Assembly: GCF_014705605.1 (NCBI RefSeq)
Contig: NZ_JACXIZ010000019.1
Location: 1 to 64,000 of the forward strand
Direction: 5' to 3'
Length of the DNA stretch: 64,000 nt
DNA from: Paenibacillus sabuli
Lineage (GTDB): Bacteria; Bacillota; Bacilli; Paenibacillales; Paenibacillaceae
Shown: positions 60,250 through 64,000 of the stretch, in pieces
How the letters are laid out: the number at the start of each line of letters is the position of its first letter
Numbering within the stretch: position 1 is the first letter of the stretch
The notes under the pieces: generated by a model
Seen by the model: only the letters and a program-made list of their open reading frames with translations
Databases searched by the model: none
Told to the model about the DNA's origin: nothing
Program-made: the position numbers and the translations under genes

Positions 60250-60759
60250 TCAGGCCTCCTTCCGGGCAATGACGATGGCGCCAATGAACGCCACCGTCAG
60301 CAGGACAGAAATGAGCTCAAACGCAATGACATGGGCGGTATACAGCTGCTGGCCGATGGCAAGCGTGTTGTCCGCCGCCGCCGGCCGGCCCCCCGGCTCA
60401 GGCAGCTCGGTGGAACGAATGGCGTAAAAAAGCACGGCGAACAGCAGCAGCGCCACGCCCCCCGAGGCCGCCTCGTGGAGGCGCCGGGGAGGCGCCTGTT
60501 CGAGCGCCTTGCGTCCGGTCATCATAATGCCGAACACCATCAGGATCGACACCGCTCCCGCGTAGATCAACACCTGGACGAGCGCGACGAACTCCGCCTC
60601 CAGCAGCACGAACATACCGGCCAGCCCCAAAAAGACCGCCGCCATCGCCAGCACCATATGCACAATCCGCTTGAGGCTCAGCATCACTCCGGCCCCGCCC
60701 AGCATCAGCGCGGCAAAGGCAAAAAAGGCGGCGCTCTCCCCGCTCCATGTCCCCCACAT
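60250..60759 (-). CDS. nuoJ: NADH-quinone oxidoreductase subunit J
   Basis: A 169-residue subunit with five membrane helices. The conserved LLEAEFVALVQVLIYAGAVSILMVFGIMM segment contains the pi-bulge helix region. The loop near 105-130 is Gly/Pro-rich. It starts 2 bases after nuoI. Confidence 0.95.
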   Translation of the reverse strand: MWGTWSGESAAFFAFAALMLGGAGVMLSLKRIVHMVLAMAAVFLGLAGMFVLLEAEFVALVQVLIYAGAVSILMVFGIMMTGRKALEQAPPRRLHEAASGGVALLLFAVLFYAIRSTELPEPGGRPAAADNTLAIGQQLYTAHVIAFELISVLLTVAFIGAIVIARKEA

Positions 60760-60761
60760 CG

Positions 60762-61211
60762 TTATTTACCGCCCCCTTTGCCCGGGGCGCCGATCGGATT
60801 GTTGTCGGCGCGCACCTGCTTGTCGTTGGCGCTCAGCCAATGCATATCCTTGAAGAGCTCGTCGCGGCTGTACGCCGCCAGCTCGAATTGATTCGTCATG
60901 ACGATCGCTTCGGTCGGGCATACCTCCGTGCACAGATCGCACAAAATGCATGTTTCGAATTGAATGTCGTAGGTCTCGATGACCTTCCCCTTTTTTTCCG
61001 GATCCGGATTCGGCTTGCCGGTCAGCGTGATGCAGTCCGTGGGACAAACGCGCACGCACTGATTGCAGACGATGCACAGATCCGGAATGAAATATTGGAT
61101 GCCGCGAAACCGGTCCGGCATCTGGAGCGGCTCGTCGGGGTAGGACGTCGTGACTTTTTTTGAGGTCAGGGCCTTCAACGTGACACCCAAGCCTTGCAGC
61201 ATCCCTTTCAT
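60762..61211 (-). CDS. nuoI: NADH-quinone oxidoreductase subunit I
   Basis: A 149-residue ferredoxin-like subunit of the connecting arm with two 4Fe-4S motifs: CIVCNQCVRVCP and CILCDLCTEVCP (clusters N6a and N6b). The tail (DKQVRADNNPIGAPGKGGGK) is short and Gly/Lys-rich. ATG with GGGGGAATTACGT ahead; 16 bases after nuoH. Confidence 0.96.
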   Translation of the reverse strand: MKGMLQGLGVTLKALTSKKVTTSYPDEPLQMPDRFRGIQYFIPDLCIVCNQCVRVCPTDCITLTGKPNPDPEKKGKVIETYDIQFETCILCDLCTEVCPTEAIVMTNQFELAAYSRDELFKDMHWLSANDKQVRADNNPIGAPGKGGGK

Positions 61212-61227
61212 ACGTAATTCCCCCTTA

Positions 61228-62238
61228 TCATTTGATCCACAGCTCCATGTAGGCGGCGGTTACAAATATATTGAGCAGCGCCAGCGGCAGCAGCACCTTC
61301 CAGCCGAATCCCATCAATTGGTCGACGCGCAGACGCGGGAAGGTCGCCCGCAGCCAGAAAAGCACGAACACGACGAGCGCGAACTTCAGCACGAACCAGA
61401 TCAAGCCCGGCACGATATCGAGGAACGGCGCCGGAGGATGCCAGCCGCCCAGGAACAATACCGTCGTCAATGCTGCGATCGCATAAACGTAAACATACTC
61501 GGTGAGCATGAAAAACGCGAAACGAAAGCCGCTGTATTCCACATGATAGCCAGCCACCAGCTCCGACTCGGCCTCCGGCAGATCGAACGGCGTGCGGTTC
61601 AGCTCCGACACGGACGCGACGACAAAAATGGCGAAGCCGATCAGCTGGGGCAAAAAATGCCACTGCCAGAACCAGTCGCCCTGTGCCGCCACGATCGATC
61701 TCAGATTCATGCTCCCGGACAGCATCACCACGCCGACGACCGACATGACCAGCGGCACTTCGTAGCTGATCATCTGCGCCGCCGAACGCATGCCGCCGAG
61801 CAGGGCGTACTTGTTGTTGGAGGCCCAGCCCCCGAGTACGATGGCCAGGGTCGTCATGCTCGAGAGCGCCACATAATAGAGCAGCCCCACATTCAGATCG
61901 GCGAAGTACAAGCCGCTCGTATACGGAATCACCGCCAGCACCGCGAAGGCCGGCACATACGCCAGGACCGGCGCCAGCACGAACAGGGCGCGATCGGCCT
62001 TGCGCGGTATCGTATCCTCCTTGATCAGCAGCTTGAAAATATCGGCCACCGTCTGCAGCAGTCCCAGCGGGCCGACCCGATTCGGCCCGACCCGCAGCTG
62101 CATCCAGCCGATGACCCGGCGCTCGAAGTAGATCGCGTAGGTGACGAAGCCGAGTACGATCAGCAGCAGTCCCGCCGCCGCGAGCAGGAAGAGCAGCGCA
62201 TTGCCCGCGGTCAGCGGCTCGCGCAGCAAGTCGCCCAT
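61228..62238 (-). CDS. nuoH: NADH-quinone oxidoreductase subunit H
   Basis: A 336-residue membrane subunit at the quinone site with eight helices. Signatures are YFERRVIGWMQLRVGPNRVGPLGLLQTVADIFKLL and SVSELNRTPFDLPEAESELVAGYHVEYSG, with the loop that contacts quinone. The ATG at 62238 shares one base with the nuoD stop (TAATG), and GGGAGG lies ten bases ahead. A longer overlapping frame in another phase is a shadow. Confidence 0.96.
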   Translation of the reverse strand: MGDLLREPLTAGNALLFLLAAAGLLLIVLGFVTYAIYFERRVIGWMQLRVGPNRVGPLGLLQTVADIFKLLIKEDTIPRKADRALFVLAPVLAYVPAFAVLAVIPYTSGLYFADLNVGLLYYVALSSMTTLAIVLGGWASNNKYALLGGMRSAAQMISYEVPLVMSVVGVVMLSGSMNLRSIVAAQGDWFWQWHFLPQLIGFAIFVVASVSELNRTPFDLPEAESELVAGYHVEYSGFRFAFFMLTEYVYVYAIAALTTVLFLGGWHPPAPFLDIVPGLIWFVLKFALVVFVLFWLRATFPRLRVDQLMGFGWKVLLPLALLNIFVTAAYMELWIK

Positions 62239-63338
62239 TAGCAATCGACCTCCCCGACGACAATATCGATGCCGCCCAGTATCGTAATCAGATTGGTCAT
62301 CGTCTCGCCGACCAGCAGCTTGGGCAGAATCTGCAGATTGACAAAGGACGGACGCCGGAATTTGAGCCGATACGGCTCCGCCTTGCCCCTCGAAACAATG
62401 TGGCAGCCCAGCTCGCCGCGCGGCGATTCAATGGCGGCGTAGATCTCGCCGGCCGGGGGCCGGATGACGCGCGGCACCTTGCCCATCGTCGGGCCGGGCT
62501 CCGGGAACTGCGCCATCGCCTGACGCAGGATATGCAGACTCTGGCGAATCTCCTCCAGCCGGATTCGGTAGCGGTCGTGGCAATCGCCGCGCTCGCCGGT
62601 CGGCACCTCGAATTCGAATCGGTCATACAGCGAATAAGGCGCGTTTTTGCGCAAATCCCAGTCCACGCCCGTGCAGCGCAAATTCGCGCCGGACAATCCG
62701 TAGCCGATGGCCGTCTGCGCATCGTAAGCGCCGACGCCGCGAATGCGGGCCAGAAATATCTCGTTGCCGCTGACCAGACGGTCGTATTCCTTTAATTTCT
62801 CTTCCATATAGGGGATCAAATCCCGCACCTTGTCAAGCCAGCCCTCCGGGGCGTCCCACTTCACGCCGCCGACCCGCATGTAATTATACGTCAGCCGTGC
62901 GCCGCACAGCTCGTTGAACAGATCGATGATCTTCTCGCGATCGCGGAAGGCGTACAAAAACGGGCTCATCGCCCCGATATCGAGCAGATACGTACCCCAC
63001 CAGACCAGATGGCTGGCGATGCGCTGCAGCTCCATGACGACCAGTCGCAAGTACTCCGCGCGCTCGGGCACCTCGAGCCCCATCATCGACTCTACCGCAT
63101 AGCATAACACATAATTGTTGGTCATGGCCGCTACGTAGTCCATTCGATCCGTATAGGGGATAATTTGCGTATAGGTCAGATTTTCCGCCAGCTTCTCCGT
63201 GCCGCGATGCAGATAGCCCATGACCGGCGTCGCTTCGGTGATGACCTCGCCGTCGAGCTTGACGATAATGCGAAACACGCCATGCGTGCTCGGATGCTGG
63301 GGTCCGACGTTGAGCAGCAGCTCTTCCGTGCGTATCAT
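62238..63338 (-). CDS. nuoD: NADH-quinone oxidoreductase subunit D
   Basis: A 366-residue 49-kDa-type subunit at the quinone pocket. Family sequences are LNVGPQHPSTHGVFRIIVKLDGE, GYLHRGTEKLAEN, IIPYTDRMDYVAAM and the C-terminal ILGGIDIVVGEVD. It is separate from nuoC, unlike the fused form of Escherichia coli. The ATG at 63338 has GGAGGTG 12 bases ahead; the track-length extension upstream overlaps nuoC and is spurious. Confidence 0.96.
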   Translation of the reverse strand: MIRTEELLLNVGPQHPSTHGVFRIIVKLDGEVITEATPVMGYLHRGTEKLAENLTYTQIIPYTDRMDYVAAMTNNYVLCYAVESMMGLEVPERAEYLRLVVMELQRIASHLVWWGTYLLDIGAMSPFLYAFRDREKIIDLFNELCGARLTYNYMRVGGVKWDAPEGWLDKVRDLIPYMEEKLKEYDRLVSGNEIFLARIRGVGAYDAQTAIGYGLSGANLRCTGVDWDLRKNAPYSLYDRFEFEVPTGERGDCHDRYRIRLEEIRQSLHILRQAMAQFPEPGPTMGKVPRVIRPPAGEIYAAIESPRGELGCHIVSRGKAEPYRLKFRRPSFVNLQILPKLLVGETMTNLITILGGIDIVVGEVDC

Positions 63339-63345
63339 GTACGTC

Positions 63346-63849
63346 TCACACCTCCGAATCGAGCGGTGCATAGTCCTTGCGCAGCGGGTGGCCTTCCCAG
63401 TCGTCGGGCATCATGATGCGCCGCAGATCCGGATGCCCCGTGAAGACGATGCCGAGCAGATCGTACGCTTCGCGTTCGTTCCAATTCGCCGCCGGCCACA
63501 CCGCGGTCACAGACGGCACGCTCGGAGCTTCGCGGTCCAGCTTCGTCTTCAGCACGTAGTCCTCCCCGCTCTCCAGCGCCATCAGATGGTAGATGACCTC
63601 CATATGCGTCTCGCAATCAATGCCCGACAGGTTGCGCAGGTACGTGCAGCGCAACGTCTCATGCGAGCGGAAGAGCGCAGCGGCCTCGTCGACGCGATCG
63701 GCTGCGAGGACCAGCGTCGGCGCATCGCCGCTCAGCGCGTTGAGATACGCCTCCTCCAGCGCGTCCTCGCCGAGCTCGGCCTTCACCAGCGCCGCAGCCG
63801 CCTCCAGCCTCGGCTGGTTCGGCGCCGGGGTTTCGGACGGATCGCTCAT
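63346..63849 (-). CDS. nuoC: NADH-quinone oxidoreductase subunit C
   Basis: A 167-residue 30-kDa-type subunit. The signature is [39 protein letters not shown] near the C-terminus. The N-terminal 40 residues are low-complexity and variable, as in homologues. The start overlaps the nuoB stop (ATGA). Confidence 0.95.
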   Translation of the reverse strand: MSDPSETPAPNQPRLEAAAALVKAELGEDALEEAYLNALSGDAPTLVLAADRVDEAAALFRSHETLRCTYLRNLSGIDCETHMEVIYHLMALESGEDYVLKTKLDREAPSVPSVTAVWPAANWNEREAYDLLGIVFTGHPDLRRIMMPDDWEGHPLRKDYAPLDSEV

Positions 63850-64000
63850 CGCGCGGTCACCCGCTTCCCGGTCTTGGCTTCGTAGCGGATTTTTTCCTGC
63901 AGCTTGTTGATGCCGTAGATCAGCGCGGCGGGATTGGGCGGACAGCCCGGGATGTACACGTCCACCGGTACGATCTGGTCGACGCCCTTCATGACGGCAT
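63846..64000 (-). CDS. nuoB: NADH-quinone oxidoreductase subunit B (N-terminus outside window)
   Basis: The last 50 codons of the PSST-type subunit that carries cluster N2. The conserved [25 protein letters not shown] includes the final cluster cysteine. The gene starts beyond the window; nuoA is expected upstream of it. Confidence 0.94.
   Translation of the reverse strand, partial: AVMKGVDQIVPVDVYIPGCPPNPAALIYGINKLQEKIRYEAKTGKRVTAR

Noticed and set aside
61208-62263. Alternative minus-strand frame of 351 codons over nuoH
   Set aside because: nuoH in the neighbouring phase has all family motifs and a coupled start; the other frame is Arg/Gly-rich noise.
1-64000. CRISPR arrays, tRNA or rRNA genes, insertion sequences, prophage
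   Set aside because: No repeat-spacer pattern, cloverleaf, rRNA core sequence, transposase or phage gene was seen on either strand by reading; a tRNA scan and BLAST would confirm.

Overview
The window reads as one chromosomal stretch of a GC-rich, endospore-forming, flagellated Firmicute, most likely of the family Paenibacillaceae (Paenibacillus or Cohnella relatives). The evidence is gene content and order: flagellin-csrA-fliW-flgLKNM-yvyF-comFC/FA-degUS, spoIID-spoIIQ-spoIIID-mbl-flhO-flhP, an alpha/beta-type spore protein, SLH surface proteins with csaB, and an 11-subunit-type complex I operon. Almost everything lies on the minus strand. I see no rRNA, tRNA, CRISPR array, insertion sequence or prophage.

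Layout. (1) 1-6.7 kb: late flagellar genes. Two tandem short flagellins follow csrA, fliW, a DUF6470 gene, flgL, flgK, flgN, flgM and yvyF. The flagellin promoter, both flagellin leaders and the flgM control region show readable sigma-D and CsrA signals. (2) 6.8-12.9 kb: competence genes comFC and comFA, a small membrane protein, then degU and degS. (3) 13-17.3 kb: a large secreted phosphodiester glycosidase with copper-amine-oxidase-like repeats, and metK with a promoter followed by a terminator-like leader hairpin. (4) 17.3-26.7 kb: a MacAB-like ABC export unit co-transcribed with an 838-residue secreted protein of unknown function. A close paralogue of that protein lies beyond a spore-protein gene and a small anchored protein. 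(5) 26.9-41.5 kb: cell-surface assembly. It holds a probable S-layer protein with a long multi-promoter leader, a second SLH protein with a sigma-D-like promoter, tagO, a tagA-type glycosyltransferase, csaB, a DUF5693 membrane protein, phosphoglucomutase and fabZ. (6) 41.5-50.5 kb: a lone plus-strand zinc-ribbon membrane protein, then flhP/flhO, mbl, spoIIID, spoIIQ, spoIID, murA and ywzB. (7) 50.5-54.8 kb: a surface subtilase with three SLH motifs, divergent from a lipoprotein. (8) 54.9-64 kb: nuoN to nuoB (nuoB cut by the window edge), ending in a terminator with no NADH-oxidising module after nuoN.

How the parts fit. FliW, CsrA and the leader hairpins are expected to match flagellin translation to secretion, while FlgM and sigma-D time the late genes. 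TagO, the TagA-type enzyme and CsaB would build and pyruvylate the wall polymer that anchors the SLH proteins in the same neighbourhood. SpoIID, SpoIIQ and SpoIIID drive engulfment and mother-cell gene expression. The least explained part is the paired large secreted proteins beside the MacAB-like exporter. The most testable regulatory ideas are the CsrA hairpins, the sigma-D promoter overlapping a terminator before flgM, the sigma-D promoter on an SLH gene, the metK leader, and the inverted repeat around the spoIIQ promoter.
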